Source of the DNA: Dipteronia dyeriana
Taxonomy: Eukaryota; Streptophyta; Magnoliopsida; Sapindales; Sapindaceae
Direction of reading: 5' to 3'
Assembly (NCBI GenBank): GCA_032871835.1
Contig: CM065301.1
Coordinates: 35,906,405-35,970,404, forward strand
Length of the DNA stretch: 64,000 nt
The position numbers and the translations under genes were made by a program. The notes under the pieces are model-generated. The model saw only the letters and a list, made by a program, of their open reading frames with translations. It made no database searches and had not been told where the DNA came from. The first letter of the stretch is position 1. Every line of letters begins with the position of its first letter. Shown piece after piece: positions 1-9,558 of this stretch.

Positions 1-746
1 AACTCTTACTATAGAACTAAGCGATAGCTCTTAAGGTTCTTGGAGTCGATTTTTCTCCCCCTTTCTTCGACATATTACCCCTATATTTACGCATGGTGTC
101 ACTAGGGTTTTTGCCTGGTGTACTAGCGGTAGATCACTGAATTGGTGGGATTTTCGTTTAACTTAGGTGACCCATGAGAATCAATTTATGGAGGATATCC
201 TAGAGACAATCATGTTTGTTTCTTTTCTGAACTCTTTCATTATGGCTGTACGTACGTGGAGCTTGTTACGGCTTAGAGAATAACTCTGATTCTGTTTATT
301 TGGGATGAGATACCCTAAGATATTGACCTGGTGATATGACACTTAATCATCCTAATGAGGAGGTACCTCGAGGTACTAGTCTTCTAGCGAGGTACCCTGA
401 GGTACTATTCTGATGATATGATGCTTGATCAATCATATCGGGGCTTCATGATCACCCAAGAGCTTTATGGTTGCCTTCCTTCCTGCTAGAGAGGTAAGAT
501 ATGTACCTCAATAGAGCAGCGAAATAGTGTCTGGGTGCTAAGATACCGGTTGTGTAGTCTATAGGGGCGTAAGAGCTTTATCATGCCTCAATAATGATGC
601 TGAGGTACCTCAGTTATGTAAAACCCGGTACTCTGAGATAGATCATAGCGTGCCGTACTTACTTGGTATAAGGAGATGTTTCCTACCAGGTGCCAACTAA
701 GTGGAAAATTTCCCTTGTGTCCCCTTACAAAAAATGGCTATTAACA
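1..746. repeat. LTR-like direct repeat, copy 1 (clipped by window edge)
   Basis: Bases 1-746 align with 1105-1832: both contain the CGATAGCTCTTAAGG block, the GGATATC-to-TGTTTGTTT block, and a closing TGGCTATTAACA. The right end is sharp: after TTAACA the two copies diverge. It probably is the LTR of a Tat-like gypsy element on the minus strand (the inverted right end starts TGTTAATA), as in the third copy at 35291-36407. No primer binding site or polypurine tract is visible at the end, so the LTR label is an inference. The short ORFs inside it have no family features. Confidence 0.55.
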
Positions 747-837
747 GAATGATTCTAGGAATTAAATGTGTTTCTGGTGTTTCACATGATTTTAGAATGT
801 TATTCATGATTAGTGTTAACCGAGAATTCTCACTGGG

Positions 838-1832
838 TGAGGAATCTCAGTTAACACCCTTAGGACCGTAACCGAGGTAGATTACGATCGAGGTAGGTAC
901 CGTCTGTACCGATTTCACATGTACAAATGGACAAAATGTATGAAGGAGATGATAGTGAACCAACTGATGTTATTTTATTCAATAATACAATGTAAATAAT
1001 GGCTTGGAATAACTCTCAATCACTATTTTCTCTTTAACAAACTGGAGGTGGCAAACTCGTATATGTTGATAAGTGGAAGCAACTATCAATGGCAATGGCT
1101 AAGCTTAATTCTAACTGCGGAACCAAACGATAGCTCTTAAGGTCATAGGAGTCCATTTTTCTGATCCATTTCTTCATGCTATTATCCTTATACTTATACA
1201 TGGTGCAATTAGGGTTAATTCTTGGCAGGCAAGCCGAAGATCACTGGATTGATCCTCTTTCTTACTAGGCGGGATTTTCTATTTAATGTAGCTGACCCTG
1301 GAAAATCAGTTTACAGAGGATATCTTGGAGACAATCGTGTTTGTTTACTTCATACACTTTTTCATTATGGATGCACATGCCACGGTTTGGAGAATGACTA
1401 TGATTTCATCTTTTAAAGGTGTGACATCTTAAGGCATCAACCTGGTGATGTGGCGCTTGATCATTCTGTTGGCGAGGTACTTCAATGTGCTAGTCCATTG
1501 GCGTGGTACCTGGAGGTACCTTTCTAACGATGTGGCGCTCGATCAATCATGTCAAATGACATCTTCCTTCATGCTAGAGGGGTAGGATATGTATTACGAC
1601 TGAACATTGGAATAATATCAGGGTACTCAGGTACCAGTTGGGTGGTCTACGGACGTGTAAGAGCTTTATCTAGATTCAACGATGGTGTCAGGTTATCGCA
1701 GCTGTGTTAGACCCTGTACACGAGGTAGATCATAACATGTAACACCTATCCAATATAAGCGGATATATCCTACCAGGTGCCAGCTAGGTGGAAAATTTCC
1801 CTTTGACCCCTTGCTAAAAATGGCTATTAACA
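838..1832 (-). repeat. LTR-like direct repeat, copy 2
   Basis: Second copy of the repeat, separated from copy 1 by only 91 bp. Its left end (TGAGGAATCTCAGTTAACAC) matches the left end of copy 3 at 35291, and its right end is TTAACA as in copy 1. It is followed by a leader and by PF04195-like gene A, the same order as copy 3 and gene B. The likely role is the 3' LTR of element A, which lies on the minus strand. Ends are estimated by alignment to the other copies. Confidence 0.5.
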
Positions 1833-2126
1833 GAAGTCACCTTTGACTTGAACACCGGTGATTGATTTGGGGTTAGAGTCAGATTTCCTGATTCGTTTGG
1901 GAAAATTTCCATTTTTGGTCGGATACCAGAATCTGGGAGGAAATCTCCGTATTAAATGCAAAGTCCACATGTCAAGCGAGGGTGGGGTTTTCGTTTGAAA
2001 GTGGGGAGATTTTTGGCGGAACACCAGCTTCGAGGCTAAAAATTTTACCTTCTCGATCATGCTTCCGTTACCAGTTACTATTTCATTGTACCAACTTATA
2101 CCCAGTAACTCCTTTGCCTTCCTCAA
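1833..2126 (+). other. Leader between LTR-like repeat and gene A, interrupted by insertion
   Basis: This stretch is homologous to 36408-36700, the region between LTR-like copy 3 and gene B; both include a GTCAGATTTCC block and a CCCAGT block near the end. It is non-coding. It is broken at 2126 by the gag-only copia element and resumes at 12219, where the host sequence continues to align with the same part of element B. Confidence 0.5.
2122..2126. repeat. Target site duplication of gag-only element copy 1 (left)
   Basis: CTCAA here and CTCAC at 12219-12223 flank the element, a 4 of 5 match. The flanks rejoin into sequence that aligns with element B near 36690-36740, so the insertion point is independently supported. 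Confidence 0.7.
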
Positions 2127-2902
2127 AGTTAGGTTTTAGTTTGTGTTGGCATTAATTGCATATCAAAATGATGTTTACTTGTAATGATTTAGTTGTTTAG
2201 ATTCATGATGATCCAAGCTTCAAGGAAGAAGAAATAACAAGTCAAAGCAAGTTCTAAGTCTTCAAGAGAAAGGATGCATTATGGTTCTACAAAGGTATAC
2301 TAAGACCTTATCTTTCTCTTACAAGGCTTAGGCACACACACACATATCATACATTTGTGTCCCTGCATCATTGTGCACCACTATAGGCACACACATACAA
2401 TTCATTCATATGTGTCCCTGCATCGTTGTGCACCATGTATAACACATTCACACACTTAAAGATGAATGCTCATGCATTGGTATGAAAATAACATGTTTTG
2501 GAAAATGGATGGTTGGAGACTATCTCTATGTAGTTTGCATTCTAGTGTGAATTTTGTTTGTGTGAGTATATGTTTAGTATAACATGGATATTGAACTTGG
2601 ATTTAGTCTTAAATCATTCTTGATTGAGTTCCGGTCATTTCGGTTACTCATACTATTGATTTCAAGTTCTAAGTCAAAAGATACTACACTTTCAACTCAT
2701 GTTTCATACATTGCCTTTATCTTCATATATCCAGATGAATTATTATTTTTTGGGTTAAGCTTCTTATATGTCCATGTCCGTGTGAGAGTTACGGTTCCTA
2801 ATCCATAAACAGATTAGAATTCTGCATTCGGAGACCGGTGAACAGTCGAAGAACGGGAAGGAAGGTCGAAGGAGAAAGAAGCATGCAATGTCTTCTTTCC
2901 CG

Positions 2903-2964
2903 AGATGGTGCGTGGCCATCTCAGGGCAGAAGGCTTGCTGCCCCGAGATGCCCACGCACCATCT
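2903..2964. repeat. GC-rich compound palindrome upstream of the LTR promoter
   Basis: AGATGGTGCGTGG (2903-2915) is perfectly inverted as CCACGCACCATCT (2952-2964), and GGGCAG/CTGCCC (2924-2929/2938-2943) forms an inner stem. The island ends about 70 bp before the TATA box. Diverged versions sit at the same place in the other three LTRs: about 10395-10462, 22852-22918 and 30772-30835. Small ORFs over it are a by-product of the repeat. Confidence 0.75.
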
Positions 2965-3033
2965 TGGGCAGCAAGCTTGCTTGGCTTCATCTTGCCCCTC
3001 TTGGTCATTTCACATGTCCAAGTTTCCCACTAG

Positions 3034-3041
3034 TTTATAAA
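3034..3041 (+). promoter_or_regulatory. TATA box of the gag-only element LTR
   Basis: TTTATAAA followed by ACTCTTTCCCTCTCACA, a plausible core promoter and start region. It is conserved at 10527-10534, 22985-22992 and 30904-30911 in the other three LTRs. Transcription would run rightwards through gag. Confidence 0.6.
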
Positions 3042-3726
3042 CTCTTTCCCTCTCACATTTCATTCTAAGAAGAAATTCAAACAAGTGTGCACAATTTTTC
3101 TCTAAATTTTCTCACCTTCCAAACACCATAACTTCTTCATTTGAACTCTGTTTTAATTGATTCAAAGTTGAGAGTGTTCATCTATTCATCCTCCATCATT
3201 TCTCTGAAGGTTTGAGTAAGTTTGGCCGCTATTTTTGGTGTCTAATCATTAAAAAACGGGACAGCACCTAAATCATCTAAGGTATTGATTTTCTCTCAAA
3301 GTTTTCTTTTAAAACTTGGTCAATTGCCTTGGGTTTTCTTCTTCTATATATATTTGCATATTGTGAGTGTATTTGATTTGAGTTAGGTTTTGATTTTGCC
3401 TATGTTATCACATGTTTGGGATTGTATTGTGCTAGCTTTGATTCTAGGACTATTTGATGATCTTTGATTGATTGATTTTGAGAAAAATAGTTTCTCACAT
3501 GTATTAGGCTCTCTTGGCCAAAATTCTCACATAATACATGTGCTTATGTTCTTTTGAGCTATTCTTGTGTTTTGATGAATCTATGATTAGGAATATGCTT
3601 TAGAACTTTAGCTTAAATCTATTTTGCGTGCTAATTCCTAGTATTTTCCATAGGATGTGTTGATCATAGCATTCTATGTTGCGTGCTTGTTTTCATTTTC
3701 CATTCATGATCACCTAGATGCCTTGT

Positions 3727-4030
3727 GAGAAGCAAGTCTTGACAATAGGTGTGAGACCTATGGTGTTGAGCAAAAAGTCTTGGCAAGAGGTGTGAAGCCT
3801 TGGATTGTCGAGCAAGGAAGTCATGGCTAGGGTCGGGAGGATCTGGATAGTCGAGTAAGAAGTCTCGCCTAGAGTTGAGAGAACTCCGATAGGTGAGCAA
3901 GGAAGTCTTGACTAGAGTCGTGAGGACATAGTTGAGCAAGAAGTCTTGCCTTGGGTCGTGAGGATTCGGATAAGGTGAGCAAGGAAGTCTTGACAAGAGG
4001 TGTGAAGCCTAGGATTGTTGAGCATAGAGC
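3727..4030. repeat. LTR minisatellite, seven units of about 42 bp
   Basis: Units start GAG-CAAG-AAGTCTTG and begin at about 3727, 3768, 3810, 3853, 3895, 3934, 3977 and (partial) 4020, a spacing of 39-43 bp. The array is present in all four LTRs of the family, at about 11466-11765, 23925-24218 and 31846-32139. It lies downstream of the promoter, so it should be in the transcribed leader. The overlapping minus-strand ORFs are shadows of the repeat. Confidence 0.85.
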
Positions 4031-4478
4031 GACAACTTCTAGAGTAGGATAGGAGGGTAGTTTCTAGGTGAAGTGGTCACTTGAGAGATTGTACTTGTCT
4101 TATCTACTATTGGATTTTGTTTGCCGGTGGCTGCTAGCCCTTGGATGTTTCCTCTTCGGTGGTTTACCACTTTATATCTTGTGTCAACTTTTCTCTATCC
4201 CTATCTCTCTAATATTTGTATTGTGGATAGAACTCTTTATATATGTTGACTTCCTTTCTATAATATAGATTGTGTATGTGTTACAATTACTTGTTTGTAT
4301 CAAACTTTACTTGTGTTTATATATTGATTAATTTTCTTTAATTTATATATATATTGTGATACAAACAATCTAGAGGGACAAACTTTTGTTTGTTTCTAAG
4401 GGAGTCAAAAAATGCATCTAACCTATTCACCCCCCTCTAGGTTACCTTTGAGTATTTGACCGTGATTGTATTTTCAAT

Positions 4479-4490
4479 TGGTATCAGAGC
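4479..4490 (+). promoter_or_regulatory. Primer binding site (initiator Met tRNA type)
   Basis: TGGTATCAGAGC two bases after the 5' LTR end; the classic plant copia PBS, complementary to the 3' end of initiator methionine tRNA. It fixes the LTR end at 4476. Confidence 0.9.
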
Positions 4491-4560
4491 ACAACACTAG
4501 ATTGCACTTAGTGTGAGTCCGGGGTGATACTTTCACGGTTTTTGCAAGGCGTTTGAAGTC

Positions 4561-6343
4561 ATGGGTTTTCAAGATGATGTAATGGCCGAAGAAGCCTCAA
4601 ATACTAGGCCACCATTAGTTCGTGGCACTAACTATGGGTATTGGAAGTTGAGGATGAAAGCCTACATCTGATCTATTGATGAAAGGGCTTAGATGGTAGT
4701 GGAAGAAGGTTATAGTATTCCTACCAAGGTTCAAGAGGATGGAACCATGATACTCAAGCCAAGGAGTGAATGGACAACGAATGAGTTTGAGGTTGCTAAA
4801 TGGCACCATTGTGCTATGAATGCCATCTTTGGAGGAGTTGATGGGCATCAATTCTCCTACATTCAAAATCTTGAATCCACAAAGGAAGCTTGGAATACTC
4901 TCCAAGTTAGTAATGAAGGAACCTTAGCGGTGAAGAAATCAAGGCTTCAAAAGTTGGCATCACAATTTGAAGGTTTAAGTATGGGTAAGGAAGAAAAGTT
5001 CGAAGACTTTCAATTCCGGATTCTTAACATAGCTAACCAATGTCAAGCACTTGGAGTACCTATCTCAAAAGAGCGATTAAATTGGAAAATCCTTAGGTCT
5101 CTTCCTAAGAGATTCAAATCAAAGGTGACGGCCATTGAGGAAAGCAAGGATGTGGATAGTATGAATATTGATGAGTTGCTTGGGTCTTTCAAAACTTATG
5201 AGAGGTGCTTGAAGCCAAATATCAAGAGTAAGGGAATCGCTCTCAATGCTATAGAGGAGGAGAGTGATGTTGAAAATGAAGATATGGCACTCTTGGTTAG
5301 AAGGTTCAAGAAGTTTCTAAAGAAGAATGCCAAGCCTAACGGATTCTCATTCCCCACTAGATATTGGTAGTACAATATATTTGAACAAGAACCTTGATGC
5401 AAATCAAGATGGAAGCTCTAGTTTCATTCCTACTAATCTTGAGTTGTTGAAAAAGATAGAAAAGCTTGAAGAAGATTGAGACAATGCTTAAAGAGAAGTA
5501 GTTGAGAATGATGATTTGATCAAGAAGCAACTAGATGAGTTTGTGGTTGTTACTCGTAGACTTCTTGGTGAATAAGGTTATATTATGAAGAAGTTTAGAG
5601 AACTTGAAATGATAAACCTTGAGAAGGATAATGTGATATCTTCTTTGAAGAAGAGAGAACAAGAATTGATGGAAGAAATAGACACGGCTAAGGAGGCTAT
5701 CAAGGATTTAGTAAATGATTCGGTTAGTGTGTCTAGCGTTAGGAATCTTGTTAACTCTTATAGTGGTGAAGAGAACTTGGTAGTTAAAGAGGAGCTCTTG
5801 GAAGCACCACTTCCTACACACTTTGATGAAGTCGTGATTGATAAGAAACCAAACAAGAAGAGAAGACCAAAAGCCAAGAAGAAGTTGGCAAACAAGGTAT
5901 CTTTACAAACTCCTAGTGAAGCTAGTTCATCTCCAAAAGGTACAATCTCATCTTTTATTCCAGTTTGTCATTATTGCAACACAATAGGTCACATTAAGCC
6001 TAGATGTTATAAATATATTGAAAAATGCAAATTAGGAAATGAATCTAGGGATAAGGAGATTAAACTTCAACTTGAACATGCCTAGGCCTTGAAAGTTGAG
6101 AAACATGATAATATTGCTAAGCATGAGAAAAAGTTATGGAGTAGAAAGAATTCTAATCTTGTTCAACTTTACGAATCTTGTGTTGAAAATGTTAAGGAAG
6201 AGTGTGTCAATGATATTCTTGTTAATCAAGTCATTGAAGGACTTTACTCTAGATTTAACATTGTTGTCAAAGTTGATATTAAAAATGTTTGTGTAGGTAC
6301 ACCCAAGAACAAGTGGTTCAAGGGTGAGTGCTCTTATCACTAA
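4561..6343 (+). pseudogene. gag: Copia gag pseudogene, copy 1
   Basis: The reading starts at ATG 4561 and gives a gag of the UBN2/Retrotran_gag type. Stops TGA and TAG interrupt codons 39 and 47; both also occur in copy 2. The section 4693-5370 is open (YIQNLESTKEAWNTLQ motif, then FEDFQFRILNIANQCQ). Relative to copy 2, 272 bp covering the first CCHC knuckle are missing at about 5336, between CTAAAGG/CTAACGG repeats, which also shifts the frame. A charged, probably coiled-coil part follows (5585-5720), then a lysine-rich stretch and an intact second knuckle CHYCNTIGHIKPRC (5966-6007), typical of SIRE-like gag. The frame ends at 6343. Product would have been the particle-forming nucleocapsid precursor. 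Confidence 0.8.
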
Positions 6344-8030
6344 AATAAGAAGCACATGTGAGATAGCTTTGAGGCTATATATCAATTGTGTTGAGAATTC
6401 TTGCTTACTAGCGTTGAATACTCCATGTATTGATATGAACTTGGTTATCTCACATCATGATTGTTATGATGGTCAGAATTTGTTGATTAACTTTGAAGAA
6501 GTTCTTTTTTTTTAATGTGTTGATTGGGTTGAGATATTATGCTTTTTATACTCTTGTTGTGAAACATCGTCAACTTGGTGTCATGAGGACATTCAAGGCA
6601 AGAGTGCTCATAAAAAGGGCGGAAGTATGATATTTGGTGAATATAATGTGCAAAAAGGTATCTCTATACTCTAATGCATGTTTTCTTAGATATTCATCTT
6701 TTGATTCAATTCTTCACATACATCTCATAGCATGTCATATTAGAGAGTTTTGTATAGCATACATATGGTACTCATTGACATTTGCTTTTTTAGGATCTAA
6801 TAGTGATATTGTTCACATTGATCTTAACTTTGATGATTGTTTGTGTATAGTATATTGAGTGGCAATACTTTTGAAAATATGAGCTTCATATTCTTTGAAA
6901 GCTACTCATTAGAGAAGTTATGATCTTGAATAAGTCTCTACTTATTGCTCTTAGATCATGTGCTTATGAGCCATAAAATTTTGGTTTCTAAAATTTGCAC
7001 TATGTTTCTCTTATATATTTTGCTAGTAGGTTGAGTTTACTAATATGTAAACATTGGATACACCTTGAAGTTTTTGTGCTTAATCACATTTAAAATGACC
7101 TATAGTTAGTATCCATTTTGCTTCGGTAATTACATAGAACTCAACGAGCACCTTCATGAAAAGAGCTACACACATTAGTTGTGAAAGATACCCAATGTTG
7201 GAAAGAGCTACACCATTGTGATGAGTGAAAGTCATCATGAAGTGAATTTTTTTTATGTAAAATAAAATGGAAAAATCAAAGAAGTGTTGAAAGGAATTCA
7301 TAAAAAAAAATCTTTGATTCAAAGCCTAAAAAGAAAAGGAGGAAGGCTTAAAAACGAGTTTAGTTGAAAATCAAATGAGCTCTGGTTGAAAAACAAAAAT
7401 GGGATGACGAGCCACATGCACACACACGCTCATGTGTTGAAATCTATTCTTTTAAAAGCAAAAAAATTCCGGATGATAATCGGTTTGACTTTTTATGGAA
7501 AAAGCTTAAGATGAATAGTTGTTGGAAATTGTTTGCATGTTGATTATCAAACTACTTCTTAATATATATTTAAAGTAAATCTCTCTCATACACAATTTGT
7601 TTATGAGTATGATGATATCTTAGCAATTTTTGAAGAATTATGAGAGAACTTGAAAAATCTTTGTGTATCTCTCTTAGCATATGAAGCTTATTTTGTTGAT
7701 ATTTCTTCAAATTGCTTGAATGTGTGATTGTGTGAACATCTTTGTGAACCTTATGCTATCATGAATTTTAGTTATAGCATTTATCAAGGGGGAGCATTGT
7801 ATGCTAGACATTGTTCTCTTTTATGATATGTTCACATGCTTCATTTTGTTACATGTTGGTATATTTTGACTTAATGATACTTGTAAGATATTACTCACTA
7901 TCTTTGTCTTGCATAATGATTCATTCTTAAGTCATATGTCATTGTGTTTATATATTATTGACTAATATGTTTGTTTTGTCTTTCACTCACTTTTGTTGTA
8001 TGTATATAGCATCTTATTTCACAAGGACAA
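6344..8030 (+). other. Unassigned internal region where pol is expected (copy 1)
   Basis: About 1.7 kb between gag and the downstream ORF, collinear with 26815-28502 in copy 2 and clearly similar to it. No protease (DSG), integrase (zinc finger, DDE), RT (YVDD) or RNase H motif could be found in any frame. Short open stretches exist (for example 6539-6630) but none resembles a known family. It is AT-rich and may be eroded coding DNA, an untranslated region, or a regulatory section. Confidence 0.5.
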
Positions 8031-9091
8031 ATGGGAAGAACTAAGGTTACCGGAAGTGGAAATCAATTGAATCCCATTGTGAAAGCCAAGTCTATCTCAA
8101 AGGGATCCAAAGCTTCAAGGTCAAAGGATTTAGGGATCTTTGAAACTAAAAAGATATTTCAAGATAGAGGCATTGACTTAGGTAAATGTAAAGATTCTTA
8201 TGTTCTTAAATGCATTAAGGATAGAAATTGGGAATCTTGGGTGAGCATGCTAGGTATAGTGAATGACACTATTGTTAGAGAATTTTATCATGAATATAGA
8301 GAGAGTGCCACCTTATTGGATGCTTTGATGGAGATTAGGGGTGCTGTGTTTAGAGTTAACACGTTAAACATTAACAAGTTTCTTGGGCTATCTAGTGATA
8401 TTGATTCAAACTTTCTAGATGTTGATATCAATGAGAATCTTAATATCATAGGTAGAACTCTATGTGACAATGCTTCTTTTGAGTGTAAATGTAGAGCATA
8501 TATTAGTCAACATGAGTTAACTAAGGCAAGTGCATTTTGGCATCTTTTTATTTGCACAAATATTATTGGATATTCGAATTAAACCGAGTTAAATAAAGAT
8601 AAGATCAAAAAAGTATATGCCCTGGTGACTAATCAACCTATAAACCTTGGCGATTTGCTTATGTTTTACTTACACAATGCGGCTTTCTCAACTTGAGGAG
8701 ATATGAAGCTTGCATTACCGGGGTTTATAACTTCTTTGTGTTTAGCTCGTGGTGTTAAAAGTAGTGGAAATGATATGTTGGTACAACCCTTGGAAAAGTA
8801 TAGTGATAAACGTGTGTCATACATGTCATATAAGGATAAGGGTAAGACATGTGATACTTTTGGACTATTTATTAGTTCACAAGTTGATTGTCAAGAGACT
8901 AGCATAACATTCTTCCGGATTGGGGTTTACATTTGAAGAAGAATGTTGATGAGCATAGTTCTATAGTTGAAAAACAAGATGCTAGAATAAAAGAGTTGGA
9001 GGAGTGTATTGCCTCAAGTTCAAGGCCATCTCTCATGCATTATGTTAGGTCAACTACACACACATCTTTCTTGGGTGGATCTAGTAGCTAG
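8031..9091 (+). pseudogene. Plant transposon protein ORF (PF20167-like), copy 1
   Basis: Starts at ATG 8031 after a non-coding stretch and is open to 8582, then continues in frame beyond a TAA to about 8697 and in damaged frames to TAG 9089. The pattern is that of the 'putative plant transposon protein' family: a basic N-terminus, W-x2-W-x5 followed by REFYHEY, then IRGAVFRVN and INKFLGLSSDID, a W-HLFIC block with the I-KVYALV-helix, and a conserved LALPGFITSLC segment. The C-terminus has a short coiled coil (IVEKQDARIKELEE) and a serine tail. The function of this family is unknown. It takes the place next to the 3' LTR that an envelope-like ORF occupies in SIRE elements. Family assignment is by eye. 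Confidence 0.65.
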
Positions 9092-9547
9092 TATTTGAGT
9101 CTCATGGTATGTTTCTTACCTTTTGGCAACATTTCATGTCAAAAAGGGGGAGAAAGAGTTGTGTAGAGTTGCTAGTTACTTAGTTTCCTTTTTATGTTAT
9201 TTTTGTGAACTTTTGAACTTTCAATGGTATGTAATTATTAGTCTTAAGATTTGGTTAAGAACTCTTGTATTTGGCATGTATTGAGAGGGAGATACATGTA
9301 TTTGTGGACTTAATTGTATATTCTTATCCATATTATATGTTGCCATTTGTTGTTTTTCTCTTGTATATGCATTGTGCTTTGAGAAGATTTGTAGGTTGCT
9401 TCAAGAGAAGATCAAGATGAAGTTCAAGAGTTGGTGAAGATTAGTTATAGGAATCTTACTCATTGTAATGCGAGGGAGTGATTTTATGACTTATCCTGAT
9501 TTTTATATTTCTAGTAAATGTATAGGTGTTTTGACATGGAATTTGCC

Positions 9548-9558
9548 AAAGGGGGAGA
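9548..9558 (+). promoter_or_regulatory. Polypurine tract of copy 1
   Basis: AAAGGGGGAGA immediately before the TGTTAGG start of the 3' LTR at 9559; the plus-strand primer site for reverse transcription. The same tract precedes the 3' LTR of copy 2. Confidence 0.85.

Larger units (their letters stand above)
2127..4476 (+). repeat. 5' LTR of gag-only element copy 1
   Basis: Begins AGTTAGG (mutated from TGTTAGG) and ends TTTTCA just before the PBS. At 2350 bp it is about 310 bp shorter than its 3' partner. One loss, of 54 bp, lies between 7-bp TTGAGTT repeats (intact at 10872-10932); a second, of roughly 200 bp, has a short filler near 3611-3633. It contains CA-rich units (about 2330-2455), a palindromic GC island, a TATA box and a 42-bp minisatellite. 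Confidence 0.85.

Noticed and set aside
1222..1416. 64-codon ORF near the left edge
   Set aside because: Lies inside the LTR-like repeat; the matching part of copy 1 is not open.
2764..3068. Overlapping ORFs on both strands with DGAWPSQG-like repeats
   Set aside because: They track the GC-rich palindrome in the LTR, recur in all four LTRs with frameshifts, and lie over the promoter. Not genes.
3664..3996. 110-codon minus-strand ORF
   Set aside because: Produced by the 42-bp minisatellite, whose unit length is a near multiple of three; no family features.
4479..4490. TGGTATCAGAGC as part of a tRNA gene
   Set aside because: No cloverleaf around it; position right after the LTR end marks a primer binding site.
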